From: Clostridium sartagoforme AAU1 | GTDB taxonomy: Bacteria > Bacillota > Clostridia > Clostridiales > Clostridiaceae | Direction of reading: 5' to 3' | Length of the DNA stretch: 62,313 nucleotides | NCBI RefSeq assembly: GCF_000401215.1 | Contig: NZ_ASRV01000132.1 | Span: 1 to 62,313, forward strand | Part shown: positions 46,074 to 55,779 of the stretch, in pieces | How positions within the stretch are numbered: position 1 is the first letter of the stretch | Layout: each line of letters starts with the position of its first letter | Position numbers and translations under genes: made by a program | The notes under the pieces: generated by a model | Told to the model about the DNA's origin: nothing | Database searches by the model: none | Seen by the model: the letters and a program-made list of their open reading frames with translations, nothing else

Positions 46074-46379
46074 ATGGCAAGATATGAAGCTTTAGGATTA
46101 ATTGAAACTTTTGGCTTAGTATTTGTCTTAGAAGCAGCAGATGCTATGTGTAAAGCAGCGGATGTTGAACTTATAGGATATGAAAATGTTGCATCAGGAT
46201 ATATATCGGTATTAGTTCGTGGAGATGTAGGAGCTTGCAAGACAGCTGTTGAGGCTGGAGTAAAGGCAGTTGAAAGTATGGAAGGTGGAAATCTTTATAG
46301 TTCAGTTGTTATTGCAAGACCACATCAAGATTTAGAAAAAATCATTGAAAGATATAAAATTACTAATTTAATGCCTTAA
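46074..46379 (+). CDS. BMC-H shell protein (second)
   Basis: 101 aa BMC domain: LGLIETFGLVFVLEAADAMC, ENVASGYISVLVRGDVGACK, C-terminal VIARPHQDLEKIIERYKI. The pore segment (VASGYIS) differs from those of the other shell proteins here, and Cys residues occur at DAMCKAA and GACK. 25 bases after the first BMC-H gene; likely co-hexamer or alternative pore. Confidence 0.92.
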   Translation: MARYEALGLIETFGLVFVLEAADAMCKAADVELIGYENVASGYISVLVRGDVGACKTAVEAGVKAVESMEGGNLYSSVVIARPHQDLEKIIERYKITNLMP

Positions 46380-46441
46380 ATAAAAAGTTAAGTTTAAAAA
46401 AGAGTATATTACAATTATTTTTAAGAAAAGGAGAGAAAGAA

Positions 46442-47932
46442 ATGAACATAATAGATAACGATTTACTCTCCATACAAGAGGCGAGAATTCTTGCTGAAAA
46501 TGCTCGTGAAGCTCAAAAAAAATTAGCAACTTTTTCTCAAGAAAAACTTGATGAAATAGTTGAAAGGATGACTGAAGAAATAGAAAAGCATATATGCGAA
46601 CTAGCTATCATGTCTTGTGATGAAACAGAGTACGGCAAAATGGAAGATAAATGTATAAAAAATCAATTTGTTTGCAAGTATTTAGGTCACAGGTTAAAAG
46701 ATATAAAGTGTGTTGGGATAATCAATGAAGATAAAGAAAATAAGACTATGGATGTAGGTGTACCAATGGGAGTAATAATTGCTTTTTGTCCATCAACTAG
46801 TCCAGTTTCAACAACTATATATAAAGCTTTGATTGCAATAAAATCAGGAAATGCAATTATATTTTCACCTCATCCAAGGGCTAAAAATACTATTTCAAGA
46901 ACTTTAGATATTTTGATTCGTGCAGCAGAAGGTTATGGACTACCAGAAGGAGCGCTTACTTACCTTCATAATGTTACAAATAATGGCACATTAGAGCTTA
47001 TGAATCATAAAGATACTTCATTAATAATAAATACTGGAGTACCAAGTTTACTAAAAGAATCATATAAATCTGGAAAACCAGTTATATATGGAGGTACTGG
47101 TAACGGCCCAGCATTTATAGAGCGTACAGCAGATATAAAACAAGCTGTTAAAGATATAATAGATAGCAAAACCTTTGATAATGGAGTTGTTTCGGCTGCT
47201 GAACAGTCAATTGTTGTGGATAGCTGCATAGAGTTTGAAGTAAGAAAAGAATTAGAAAAAAGTGGAGCATATTTTATGACTGAAGAAGAATCAAATATGC
47301 TTGGCTTAATCTTTTTCAATAATGATGGAAGTGTTAATTCAGACGTGGTTGGTAAATCAGTACAAGAATTAGCAAAAAGAGCAGGATTTAGTGTAGCTAA
47401 AGACATAAAGGTTCTTATTTCAAAACAAAAATATGTTTCTAAGAGTAATCCATACTCTAGAGAAAAGCTTTGCCCAGTATTAGCATATTACATTGAAGAT
47501 GATTGGATGCATGCATGTGAAAAATGTATTGAATTATTATTAAGTGAAAGACATGGACATACTTTGATTATTCATTCAAAAGATGAAGAAGTTATCCGTC
47601 AATTTGCACTAAAAAAACCAGTAGGAAGAGTATTAGTAAATACTCCTGGAGCTTTAGGAAGCATGGGTGCAACTACTAATTTATTTCCATCAATGACACT
47701 AGGAAGTGGTTCAGCTGGTCATGGAATGACATCTGATAATGTTTCGCCAATGAATTTAATCTATATCAGAAAGGTTGGATATGGAATACGTAAAATTAAT
47801 GAAATAGCTAATTTGCAATTGGTAGAAAATGTATCTCTATCTAAGGTGTCAGAAAAAAATAAGGATTATGATTTGGACAATATAGATTTTCTTGAAAATG
47901 TTCTAAAAAGAATTTTAGAAAATATTAAATAA
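46442..47932 (+). CDS. Acylating aldehyde dehydrogenase homologue with catalytic Cys replaced by Ser
   Basis: 496 aa, microcompartment acetaldehyde dehydrogenase (CoA-acylating, PduP/EutE/AdhE-N type) fold. N-terminus LLSIQEARILAENAREAQKK, cofactor region PMGVIIAFCPSTSPVSTTIY, and C-terminal FPSMTLGSGS...SDNVSPMNLIYIRKV are normal. However, where the family has FDNGxxCASEQ, this protein reads FDNGVVSAAEQ: codon TCG (47192-47194), Ser251. The paralogue at 57753 has Cys at exactly residue 251. Without the thiol, acyl-enzyme formation should fail, so it may be structural, regulatory, or a different activity. Confidence 0.88.
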   Translation: MNIIDNDLLSIQEARILAENAREAQKKLATFSQEKLDEIVERMTEEIEKHICELAIMSCDETEYGKMEDKCIKNQFVCKYLGHRLKDIKCVGIINEDKENKTMDVGVPMGVIIAFCPSTSPVSTTIYKALIAIKSGNAIIFSPHPRAKNTISRTLDILIRAAEGYGLPEGALTYLHNVTNNGTLELMNHKDTSLIINTGVPSLLKESYKSGKPVIYGGTGNGPAFIERTADIKQAVKDIIDSKTFDNGVVSAAEQSIVVDSCIEFEVRKELEKSGAYFMTEEESNMLGLIFFNNDGSVNSDVVGKSVQELAKRAGFSVAKDIKVLISKQKYVSKSNPYSREKLCPVLAYYIEDDWMHACEKCIELLLSERHGHTLIIHSKDEEVIRQFALKKPVGRVLVNTPGALGSMGATTNLFPSMTLGSGSAGHGMTSDNVSPMNLIYIRKVGYGIRKINEIANLQLVENVSLSKVSEKNKDYDLDNIDFLENVLKRILENIK

Positions 47933-47981
47933 AAATCAAGTCATTAATTTGAAAAATTTATAAGAAATGAGAGGTAAGGAT

Positions 47982-50522
47982 TTGGATATTCGTGAATTTT
48001 CAACTAAATTTATGGAAGCTACTCAACATATGTCTTCTGAAGAAAGAGCCTCTTTAATGAAGATGTTTGAGAATATATCAAAAGAAATAATAAAAGAAGA
48101 ACCAGCTACAAGTACAGTAGTAAGCGATGAAGGCGATAAAATTCCTGATGGAATTACAGAGCGTCTAGTAAAATTAAAAGAAAATTATTTAAAACAAGTG
48201 CCAACAATAACAACACATCGTGCAAGAGCTATTACCAAAATAGCTAAAGAAAATCCAGGTATGCCTAAGATTTTATTACGTGCTAAATGTTTTAAGTATT
48301 GTTGTGAAACGGCACCATTAGTAATTCAAGATAATGAATTAATTGTAGGGGCACCTTGTGGAGCACCTCGTGCTGGTGCATTTTCTCCAGATATAGCATG
48401 GAGATGGATGGTTGATGAAATTGATACTATAGGAAATCGTGCTCAAGATCCATTTTATATATCTGATGAAGATAAGAAAATTATGAAAGAAGAATTATTC
48501 CCATATTGGGCAGGTAAATCTGTTGATGAATATTGTGAAGATCAATATCGTGAAGCAGGTGTTTGGGAACTTTCAGGAGAATCATTTGTTTCAGATTGCT
48601 CTTATCATGCTATTAATGGTGGAGGAGATTCAAACCCAGGCTATGATGTAATTCTAATGAAGAAGGGTATGCTAGATATTCAACAAGATGCAAAAGATAA
48701 TCTGGAAAAGCTTAGCTATGAAAACCCTGAGGATATAGAAAAAATTTATTTTTATAAAGCAGTTATTGATACCACAGAAGGCGTAATGATTTATGCTAAA
48801 CGTTTATCGGAATATGCTAAGGAATTAGCAGCTAAAGAAACAAATCCTAAACGTAAAGCAGAATTAGAAAAAATATCTGAAATTAACGCAAGAGTTCCTG
48901 CTCATAGACCAAATACATTTTGGGAAGCGATACAAGCAGTTTGGACAATAGAATCTTTATTAGTAGTTGAAGAAAATCAAACAGGTATGTCTATAGGTCG
49001 TGTTGACCAATACATGTATGAATTCTATAAAGGTGATATTGAATCAGGAAGAATGAATGATTTCCAAGCATTTGAATTAGCAGGTTGTATGCTTATTAAA
49101 ATGTCTGAAATGATGTGGATTACAAGTGAAGGAGGTTCTAAATTCTTTGCTGGATATCAACCATTTGTAAATATGTGTGTTGGTGGAGTTACAAGAGATG
49201 GACGTGATGCTACTAACGAATTAACTTACTTACTTATGGATGCTGTTCGTCATGTTAAGATTTATCAACCATCATTAGCATGCCGTATTCACAATAAATC
49301 TCCTCATAAATATCTTAAAAAGATAGTTGATGTAGTTCGTGCAGGAATGGGATTCCCAGCATGTCATTTTGATGACGTTCATATAAAAATGATGTTAGCA
49401 AAAGGGGTTAGTATTGAAGACGCAAGAGATTATTGTTTAATGGGATGTGTTGAACCACAAAAGTCAGGTAGATTATATCAATGGACATCTACAGCATATA
49501 CACAATGGCCAATATGTATTGAACTTGTTCTTAATAATGGAGTACCACTTTGGTATAAAAAACAAGTGTGTCCAGATATGGGTAACATAGATAATTTTAA
49601 AACCTATGAAGAATTTGAGAATGCAGTTAAGGAGCAAATAAAATATATAACTAAATGGAGCAGTGTTGCAACTGTAATTTCACAAAGAGTGCATAAAGAT
49701 CTAGCACCAAAACCTTTAATGTCAATAATGTATGAGGGATGTATGGAAAAGGGTAGAGGTGTTGAAGCTGGAGGAGCAATGTATAACTTTGGCCCAGGGG
49801 TAGTTTGGAGTGGACTTGCCACTTATACTGACTCAATGGCTGCTATTAAAAAATTAGTATTTGAAGAAAAAAAATATACATTAAGAGAATTAAATGAAGC
49901 TCTAAAGGCTGATTTTATTGGATATGAAAAGATTAGGAAAGATTGTTTAGAAGCACCTAAGTACGGTAATGATGATGATTATGCAGATTATATAGCTGCC
50001 GATTTAATCAACTTTACCGAAATGGAGCATCGTAAGTACAAGACATTGTATTCTGTATTAAGTCATGGAACTTTATCAATTTCAAATAATACTCCATTTG
50101 GACAATTAACTGGAGCTACAGCAAATGGGCGTAGAGCATGGATGCCATTATCAGATGGAATAAGTCCATCACAAGGATCAGATTATAAAGGGCCTACAGC
50201 AATAATAAAATCTGTGTCTAAAATGGCTTGTGACAATATGAATATTGGTATGGTTCATAACTTTAAGCTTATAGCTGGACTTCTTGATACTAAAGAAGGT
50301 GAAGATGGAATCATAACTTTATTACGTAGTGCTTGCACTCTTGGAATTGGAGAAGTTCAATTTAACTATTTAGATAATAATACGCTAATTGAGGCACAAA
50401 AGCATCCAGAACAATATCGTGATTTAATTGTTCGTGTGGCCGGATATAGTGCATTCTTCGTTGAACTATGTAAAGATGTTCAAGATGAAATAATTAGTAG
50501 AACAATGCTTACACACTTCTAG
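47982..50522 (+). CDS. cutC: Choline trimethylamine-lyase (glycyl radical enzyme)
   Basis: Cleaves choline to trimethylamine and acetaldehyde inside the microcompartment. With TTG 47982 as start (GAGG 7 bases upstream) it has 846 aa and key residues fall at the positions I recall for Desulfovibrio CutC: Tyr208 and Asp216 ([10 protein letters not shown]), Cys489 and Glu491 (MGCVEPQ), Thr502 and Tyr506 (QWTSTAY), and radical Gly821 (RVAGYSAFF). These choline-contact residues separate CutC from glycerol and propanediol dehydratases. ATG 47967, five codons earlier, contains the ribosome binding site and is less likely. The N-terminal ~50 residues are a helical extension that could target the enzyme to the lumen. 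Confidence 0.95.
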   Translation: MDIREFSTKFMEATQHMSSEERASLMKMFENISKEIIKEEPATSTVVSDEGDKIPDGITERLVKLKENYLKQVPTITTHRARAITKIAKENPGMPKILLRAKCFKYCCETAPLVIQDNELIVGAPCGAPRAGAFSPDIAWRWMVDEIDTIGNRAQDPFYISDEDKKIMKEELFPYWAGKSVDEYCEDQYREAGVWELSGESFVSDCSYHAINGGGDSNPGYDVILMKKGMLDIQQDAKDNLEKLSYENPEDIEKIYFYKAVIDTTEGVMIYAKRLSEYAKELAAKETNPKRKAELEKISEINARVPAHRPNTFWEAIQAVWTIESLLVVEENQTGMSIGRVDQYMYEFYKGDIESGRMNDFQAFELAGCMLIKMSEMMWITSEGGSKFFAGYQPFVNMCVGGVTRDGRDATNELTYLLMDAVRHVKIYQPSLACRIHNKSPHKYLKKIVDVVRAGMGFPACHFDDVHIKMMLAKGVSIEDARDYCLMGCVEPQKSGRLYQWTSTAYTQWPICIELVLNNGVPLWYKKQVCPDMGNIDNFKTYEEFENAVKEQIKYITKWSSVATVISQRVHKDLAPKPLMSIMYEGCMEKGRGVEAGGAMYNFGPGVVWSGLATYTDSMAAIKKLVFEEKKYTLRELNEALKADFIGYEKIRKDCLEAPKYGNDDDYADYIAADLINFTEMEHRKYKTLYSVLSHGTLSISNNTPFGQLTGATANGRRAWMPLSDGISPSQGSDYKGPTAIIKSVSKMACDNMNIGMVHNFKLIAGLLDTKEGEDGIITLLRSACTLGIGEVQFNYLDNNTLIEAQKHPEQYRDLIVRVAGYSAFFVELCKDVQDEIISRTMLTHF

Positions 50523-50576
50523 AATATGGAGATTTTTGAAGCTTAAGACAATAAAAAAGACTGGAGATTGAATAGT

Positions 50577-51530
50577 ATGGGAAATAAGAACTTAGGAGTA
50601 ATCGAACGAAAAGCAACAATTTTCAATGTACAAAAATACAATATGTACGACGGACCAGGAGTAAGAACTCTTATATTCTTTCAAGGATGCCCACTTCGTT
50701 GTAAATGGTGTGCTAATCCTGAAGGAATGATTAAAAAATATAGAGTTATGTTTAAAAGCAATTCATGTGTAAATTGTGGCGCTTGTGTTTCTGTTTGTCC
50801 TGTTGGAATACATACTATTTCCAATGAAAGCTTAAAGCATGAGGTAAATCGTAATATAGAGTGTATTGGATGCAGAAAATGCGTTGATGCTTGTTTGAAC
50901 TCAGCATTATCTATAGTTGGTGAAGTAAAAACAATTTCTGAACTTGTAGAAATTGTTGAGGAAGACAGAGCTTTTTATGAAGCTTCAGGTGGAGGAGTCA
51001 CTTTAGGTGGTGGTGAAGTTTTAATGCAACCAGAAGCAGCAAGTAGTTTACTTATGGCATGTAAACAAGAAGGAATAAATACCGCAATTGAAACTTGTGG
51101 ATATGCCAAGCTAGAATCAGTATTAAAAGTTGCTGAGTTTACAGATTTATTTCTCTTTGATATAAAGCATATTAATTCTGATAAACACTTTGAGCTAACT
51201 GGAGTTAGAAATGAACAAATATTAGAAAATTTAAAGGAACTTCTTCGCCGTAAATATAAAGTTAAAATTAGAATGCCTTTATTAAAGGGAGTAAATGATC
51301 ACAAAGAAGATATTGAAGATATTATAAAGTTTTTAATGCCTTTTAAGGATTATAAAAATTTTAAAGGAATTGATTTACTTCCATATCATAAAATGGGGGT
51401 AAATAAATACAAGCAATTAGGAATTGAATATCCAATTGAAGGAGATCCAAGCTTAAGTAATGAAGATTTAAATAAAATTGAAAGCTGGATTAAAAAATAT
51501 GATTTATCTGTTAAAGTGATTCGCCATTAA
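50577..51530 (+). CDS. cutD: CutC-activating radical SAM enzyme
   Basis: 317 aa glycyl-radical-enzyme activase that abstracts hydrogen from CutC Gly821 using S-adenosylmethionine. The radical SAM motif CPLRCKWC gives Cys38, Cys42 and Cys45; a ferredoxin-like insert holds two more [4Fe-4S] motifs (CVNCGACVSVCPVG and CIGCRKCVDACLNS). ATG 50577 is favoured: GGAG is 10 bases upstream, but only 1 base from the TTG at 50568. Follows cutC directly. Confidence 0.95.
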   Translation: MGNKNLGVIERKATIFNVQKYNMYDGPGVRTLIFFQGCPLRCKWCANPEGMIKKYRVMFKSNSCVNCGACVSVCPVGIHTISNESLKHEVNRNIECIGCRKCVDACLNSALSIVGEVKTISELVEIVEEDRAFYEASGGGVTLGGGEVLMQPEAASSLLMACKQEGINTAIETCGYAKLESVLKVAEFTDLFLFDIKHINSDKHFELTGVRNEQILENLKELLRRKYKVKIRMPLLKGVNDHKEDIEDIIKFLMPFKDYKNFKGIDLLPYHKMGVNKYKQLGIEYPIEGDPSLSNEDLNKIESWIKKYDLSVKVIRH

Positions 51531-51567
51531 AAATTTCAAATAAATAATAAAATGGAAGGTAAGGCTT

Positions 51568-51921
51568 ATGGGAGAGTTTCTTGAAAGAAATATACAACGT
51601 GTTATACAAGAGTCAGTACCAGGAAAACAAATTACAATTGCTCATGTTATTGCTTCACCAATGCCTGATATATATGAACGATTAGGAATCGATGAAAAAG
51701 GAGCTATAGGAATTTTGACTTTAACACCTTATGAAACAGCTATTATTGCAGCAGATATTGCTACAAAAGTTGCAGATGTTGAAATTGGATTCTTGGATCG
51801 TTTTACAGGATCTGTAGTTATAAATGGTGATGTACAAAGCGTTGAAACGGCACTTAATGCTGTAAATGATAAATTGAAAAATTTACTTGGATTTACTACT
51901 GCTCCTATAACAAGAACATGA
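51568..51921 (+). CDS. Circularly permuted BMC-H shell protein (EutS/PduU/CutR-like)
   Basis: 117 aa. The N-terminal strand pair ([20 protein letters not shown]) precedes the BMC core ([40 protein letters not shown]), the permuted order of EutS/PduU. Such hexamers often cap the pore with a beta-barrel and can be bent. It overlaps the EutP-like gene by 4 bases (ATGA). Confidence 0.9.
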   Translation: MGEFLERNIQRVIQESVPGKQITIAHVIASPMPDIYERLGIDEKGAIGILTLTPYETAIIAADIATKVADVEIGFLDRFTGSVVINGDVQSVETALNAVNDKLKNLLGFTTAPITRT

Positions 51922-52358
51922 GAAAGAAACGAGTAATGGTAATAGGTCCATCAAGATGTGGAAAAACTACATTGGTAAATGAACTAAATGATTACCATGG
52001 TGAATTAAAAAGAACACAGGATATGATTTATGGCAAAAATACAATTGATGTACCTGGATCATATATAGAAAATTCTTGGATGTACAAGCATATAATTGCA
52101 GCGGCTCAAGATGCCTCTCATGTATTAATTTTAATTGATCAATCTAGATGTACAGATGTATATCCTCATGGATTTGCAAAATCCTTTAGATGTCCAGTAA
52201 TCGGAGTAATAACTAAATGTGATTTGATGGAAGAAAATAAAGAGATTTGTATAAAGAAACTTAAGCTTATAGGAATTTCTGAACCATATTTTCATATTAG
52301 TTCTTCTAAAGGAATAGGTATTGATTCTTTAAAAAAATATTTATTTGGAAGTGGGTAA
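51918..52358 (+). CDS. eutP: EutP/PduV-like small GTPase-fold protein
   Basis: 146 aa P-loop protein: Walker [15 protein letters not shown] (~8-21), DxxG-type [10 protein letters not shown] and G4-type TKCD. EutP/PduV proteins associate with microcompartments; EutP is reported to have acetate kinase activity, so it may generate ATP from acetyl-phosphate here. Coupled to both neighbours by overlaps. Confidence 0.9.
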   Translation: MRKKRVMVIGPSRCGKTTLVNELNDYHGELKRTQDMIYGKNTIDVPGSYIENSWMYKHIIAAAQDASHVLILIDQSRCTDVYPHGFAKSFRCPVIGVITKCDLMEENKEICIKKLKLIGISEPYFHISSSKGIGIDSLKKYLFGSG

Positions 52359-52374
52359 AATAAAGGGGGCAATG

Positions 52375-53028
52375 ATGAAATTTATTACTGAAGAGTATTT
52401 AAGAGATTTATATAAAAAAGAACCTTTTAGTACTTATCAATTGAATCAAGGAGAGCGCCTTACACCTGGAGCAAAGCAATATCTATCTGATAGAGGAATA
52501 AGAATGTCAGATGAAGTTTCATACAATAAAAAAGCTAATGATATAAAAGAATCAAAAACATTGCAAATTGGATGTAAGAAGAGGCTTTATTATAAATTAA
52601 AATCTATGGAAGCAGAATTTCTAGTAGTAAGCCGTGATGTTTTAAAGGATGATATTATATTATCTCAAAATATTATTGAATTAGGTAAAAAAATCACAAA
52701 TATTAGAAATTTTATAGCAGGAGAAAAGGAGTTAGAAAAACTTAGCTGTCAGGAATGTACAGGAATAAACTCAACTAATTTTTATGATGATATTGATGAC
52801 TGCTTCGAAATTACAGAATTTCATATGCAACTTAATAAAAGTAATGAAATATTAAAATTGCATGTACTTCGCTGTAAGGTTCATGAGTTAGAATTATATC
52901 TTTCTGAATTTTATAAAGATGATAATTTAGGTCAGGATGTTATAAAAAGTGTTAACTCAATTATTAACTCTTTATCTCAGATAATTTGTTCAATTGTTGG
53001 AGGGAAAATATGTCAGAGGGGAAATTAA
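52375..53028 (+). CDS. EutT-like cobalamin adenosyltransferase homologue
   Basis: 217 aa. The N-terminus (FITEEYLRDLYKKEPF ... RLTPGAKQYLSDRGI) matches the EutT N-terminal segment, and the C-terminal helices (EILKLHVLRCKVHELELYLS) resemble the adenosyltransferase bundle. One CxxC (SCQECTG, ~residue 125) is where EutT has its metal-site cysteines, but the double-Cys pattern is not complete. Because CutC needs no B12, the activity is questionable; the protein may be retained for another role. Starts after a GGGGG site; ATG 52372 is equally possible. Confidence 0.72.
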   Translation: MKFITEEYLRDLYKKEPFSTYQLNQGERLTPGAKQYLSDRGIRMSDEVSYNKKANDIKESKTLQIGCKKRLYYKLKSMEAEFLVVSRDVLKDDIILSQNIIELGKKITNIRNFIAGEKELEKLSCQECTGINSTNFYDDIDDCFEITEFHMQLNKSNEILKLHVLRCKVHELELYLSEFYKDDNLGQDVIKSVNSIINSLSQIICSIVGGKICQRGN

Positions 53029-53855
53029 CTTTTGAATATTGTGACAAGCTTGTTCATGATTTTGAAAAAGTTATAGATAAGGCTATTGTAGGAAATTCAA
53101 AGGTTTACTATACAGGTGTTGATTTAGGAACTGCGTGTATAGTTATAGCTGTATTAGATGAAAATTATAGGCCAGTTGCAGGTGCTTATAGATATGCAGA
53201 TGTAGTACGTGATGGAATGGTTGTTGATTATATTGGAGCTGTTAAGATTGTAAGGGAGCTCAAAGAAGAAATTGAAGAGAAATTAGGTAAGGAACTACTT
53301 TATGCTGCTGCAGCAATTCCACCTGGAACAGATGCCTTAGATTCAGGAGCAATTAAAAATGTAGTACAAGCTGCCGGATTTGAACTTACAAATTTGTTAG
53401 ATGAACCTACTGCTGCAAATGAAGTTCTTAAAATTGAAAATGGAGCAGTTGTTGATATAGGTGGTGGAACAACAGGAATATCTATTTTAAAAGATGGGAA
53501 AGTAGTTTATATTGCTGATGAACCAACTGGTGGAACTCATTTTTCATTAGTTATATCAGGGGCCTATGGAATGAATTTTTCAGAAGCTGATAAGTTTAAA
53601 AGAGATAACAGAAGACATAAAGAATTACTTCCAGTATTAAAGCCGGTAGTAGAAAAAGTTTCTTCTATTATTAATCAACATATAAATGGATATGATGTTA
53701 ATGAGATTTCTTTAGTAGGCGGAACTTGCTGCTTAACTGGAATAGAAGAAATTATTGAAAAGCAAACAGGGATTTACACTCATAAGCCTCATAATCCAAT
53801 GTTTGTAACACCACTTGGTATAGCACTTAGTTGTACAAAAGAAATTATTGAATAA
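53010..53855 (+). CDS. eutJ: EutJ-like actin/Hsp70-fold chaperone
   Basis: 281 aa from ATG 53010 (GGAGGG upstream; overlaps the previous gene by 19 bases). Actin-fold phosphate loops are visible: TGVDLGTACIVIAVLDENYR, VDIGGGTTGISILKDGK and SLVGGTCCLTGIEE. EutJ members are presumed chaperones for microcompartment enzymes; their exact client is not known. In this setting the client could be the CutC/CutD pair or the EutT-like protein. Confidence 0.9.
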   Translation: MSEGKLTFEYCDKLVHDFEKVIDKAIVGNSKVYYTGVDLGTACIVIAVLDENYRPVAGAYRYADVVRDGMVVDYIGAVKIVRELKEEIEEKLGKELLYAAAAIPPGTDALDSGAIKNVVQAAGFELTNLLDEPTAANEVLKIENGAVVDIGGGTTGISILKDGKVVYIADEPTGGTHFSLVISGAYGMNFSEADKFKRDNRRHKELLPVLKPVVEKVSSIINQHINGYDVNEISLVGGTCCLTGIEEIIEKQTGIYTHKPHNPMFVTPLGIALSCTKEIIE

Positions 53856-53869
53856 GGAGAGTGAAGGGG

Positions 53870-54172
53870 ATGGAGTTTAGAATTATAAAATCGCCATCTG
53901 AAGGTACTTTAGACATTCTAAGACGACGTATGGGAACAAATTGTAAAACTGACTTAGATAGTGCTGATGCAATTGGCCTTGTTCAAGGAAGAATGATAGA
54001 AATGATTTGTGCGGCAGATATTGCAGAAAAAGCTGTTGGAGTTACAGTTGAGGATGTTAGAGGAAGTTGTCCACAAAATATGATTTTAATTGCAATTTTT
54101 GGAGATACAGCCTCTGTTGAATCAGCAATTAAAGAAATCAAAATCAAGATGGAAGAAGGAAAAACATTATGA
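53870..54172 (+). CDS. Divergent BMC-domain protein
   Basis: 100 aa from ATG 53870 (AAGGAG 10 bases upstream; GTG 53861 is too close). A ~35-residue N-terminal lead (IIKSPSEGTLDILRRRMGTN) precedes a BMC-like core (DAIGLVQGRMIEMICAADIA; MILIAIFGDTASVESAIKEI). The lead might be a permuted strand pair or a lumen-facing extension. Its pore loop (VRGSCPQNM) has a Cys, which could hold a metal. Overlaps the eutN-like gene by 4 bases. Confidence 0.78.
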   Translation: MEFRIIKSPSEGTLDILRRRMGTNCKTDLDSADAIGLVQGRMIEMICAADIAEKAVGVTVEDVRGSCPQNMILIAIFGDTASVESAIKEIKIKMEEGKTL

Positions 54173-54432
54173 TAACGGCAAAACTTATTGGCAACGTGTG
54201 GGCAACAAGAAAAGCTGAAGCCTTAAGTGGATTTAAACTTATGTTAGCTGAGGAAATAGGTGGAATTAATGAAGGAAGAAGATTAATAGTAGTTGATATT
54301 ATTAGCGCAGGTATAGGAGATAGAGTAATTATATGCACCGGATCCTCTGCTCGTAGGATGTTAGGGAATGACGATATACCAGTTGATGCGGTGGTTGTAG
54401 GAATCATTGATGAAGATTGTAATTTTAAATAA
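54169..54432 (+). CDS. eutN: BMC-P vertex protein (EutN/CcmL)
   Basis: 87 aa. The full EutN/CcmL fold is apparent: MITAKLIGNVWATRKAEALS, RRLIVVDIISAGIGDRVIIC, TGSSARRML and VVGIIDE. Pentamers of this protein close the vertices of the polyhedral shell. It is the only BMC-P gene in the window. Confidence 0.93.
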   Translation: MITAKLIGNVWATRKAEALSGFKLMLAEEIGGINEGRRLIVVDIISAGIGDRVIICTGSSARRMLGNDDIPVDAVVVGIIDEDCNFK

Positions 54433-54449
54433 ATTCAGGAGGTATAACT

Positions 54450-55778
54450 ATGAGTCTTTTAGATAAAGTAAAGGATGCAGGAGTTATTGGAGCAGGTGGA
54501 GCAGGATTTCCTACTCATGCTAAATTAGCAGCAAAGGCAGAATATGTACTTCTAAATGGAGCAGAATGTGAACCTCTTCTGAGAGTTGACCAACAATTAA
54601 TGGAAATCTTCCCAGATGAAATAATTAAAGGTTTTGAAGTTGCCAGAGAGCTTGTTTCTGCAGAAAAAGGAATTATAGGAATAAAAGGAAAGCATAAAAA
54701 AGTAATCTCTATATTAAGAGATAGAATTATAAAACTACAAATTGGAGATGTACTTGAAGTAAAGGAACTTCCAGATATATATCCAGCAGGTGATGAACAA
54801 GTGCTAGTTTATGAGCTTACAGGAAGAATTGTTCCAGAAGCAGGTATTCCTATTCAAGTTGGATGTGTAGTTGTAAATAGTGAAACAGCTTTAAATATTT
54901 ATAATGCATCTATAGGAAAATCAGTTACAGAAAAGTATATAACTGTTTCAGGAAATGTACCAAATCCATTAACATTAAAAGTTCCTATTGGCACAAAAAT
55001 TATTGATGTATTAAGGCTTAGTGGAATAGATAATTTTAATGATTATGCAGTTATTGATGGCGGACCTATGATGGGACCTGTAATGAAAAGTTTAGATGGT
55101 TATGTAACTAAGAAAAATAAGGGATTTGTAATTCTAAAAAAGGAGCATCCATTAATACGTAAAAAGTCTGTTGAAATGAATCAAGCTCGAAGAGTAAATA
55201 GAGCTTCTTGTGAACAATGTAGAATGTGTACAGATATGTGCCCACGTTATTTACTTGGACATGGAACTCAGCCTCATAAGATGATGAGGGCTATGGCATA
55301 TAATCTTGAAGATGTAGAAGGACAAAAAATAGCTCAATTATGCTGCCAGTGTAATTTATGTGAATTATTTTCTTGTCCAGCTGGACTTTATCCTAAAGCA
55401 GCAAATTTATATTTCAAGCAACAGCTTATGGAAAAGAATATTAGGTATAAAGCATCAAAAGATAATTTTGAAGTAAGACAAGCTCGTGAATATAGATTAA
55501 TACCAAGTAAGAGACTTATTGCAAGGTTGGGCTTACGAGAATTTGATAAATCAGCTCCTTTGACTGATATTACGATAGAACCTGAAACAGTTTGCATTGC
55601 TACACAACAGCATGTTGGCGCTCCAGCTATTTCTAATGTAAATATAGGTGATTATGTTGAAGCTGGTGATTTAATAGGTAGTATTAAAGAAGGAACTTTA
55701 GGAGCTACAATACATGCTAGTATTTCAGGAATTATTACAGATATTGAAAATAATTTTATAACTATAAGGAGGGAGTAA
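54450..55778 (+). CDS. PduS/RnfC-like Fe-S flavoprotein
   Basis: 442 aa. The N-terminal Rossmann-like part has GVIGAGGAGFPTHAKLAAKA and NGAECEPLL (FMN/NADH-binding RnfC/Nqo1-like), followed by an SLBB domain (ITVSGNVPNPLTLKVPIGTK) and two [4Fe-4S] motifs (CEQCRMCTDMCPR; CCQCNLCELFSCP). The C-terminal beta domain (IGDYVEAGDLIGSI) is lipoyl-like. PduS reduces cobalamin in propanediol loci; here it more likely moves electrons for NADH recycling together with the adjacent Fe-S PduT-like shell protein. Confidence 0.88.
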   Translation: MSLLDKVKDAGVIGAGGAGFPTHAKLAAKAEYVLLNGAECEPLLRVDQQLMEIFPDEIIKGFEVARELVSAEKGIIGIKGKHKKVISILRDRIIKLQIGDVLEVKELPDIYPAGDEQVLVYELTGRIVPEAGIPIQVGCVVVNSETALNIYNASIGKSVTEKYITVSGNVPNPLTLKVPIGTKIIDVLRLSGIDNFNDYAVIDGGPMMGPVMKSLDGYVTKKNKGFVILKKEHPLIRKKSVEMNQARRVNRASCEQCRMCTDMCPRYLLGHGTQPHKMMRAMAYNLEDVEGQKIAQLCCQCNLCELFSCPAGLYPKAANLYFKQQLMEKNIRYKASKDNFEVRQAREYRLIPSKRLIARLGLREFDKSAPLTDITIEPETVCIATQQHVGAPAISNVNIGDYVEAGDLIGSIKEGTLGATIHASISGIITDIENNFITIRRE

Positions 55779-55779
55779 T

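Noticed and set aside
47967..50522. Glycyl radical enzyme as glycerol or propanediol dehydratase
   Set aside because: The Asp216/Thr502/Tyr506 choline-contact set fits CutC, and gene context lacks diol-specific genes.
52375..53028. EutT-like gene as a sign of a B12-dependent ethanolamine or diol pathway
   Set aside because: No ammonia-lyase or diol dehydratase genes occur in the window; the signature enzyme is the glycyl radical type.
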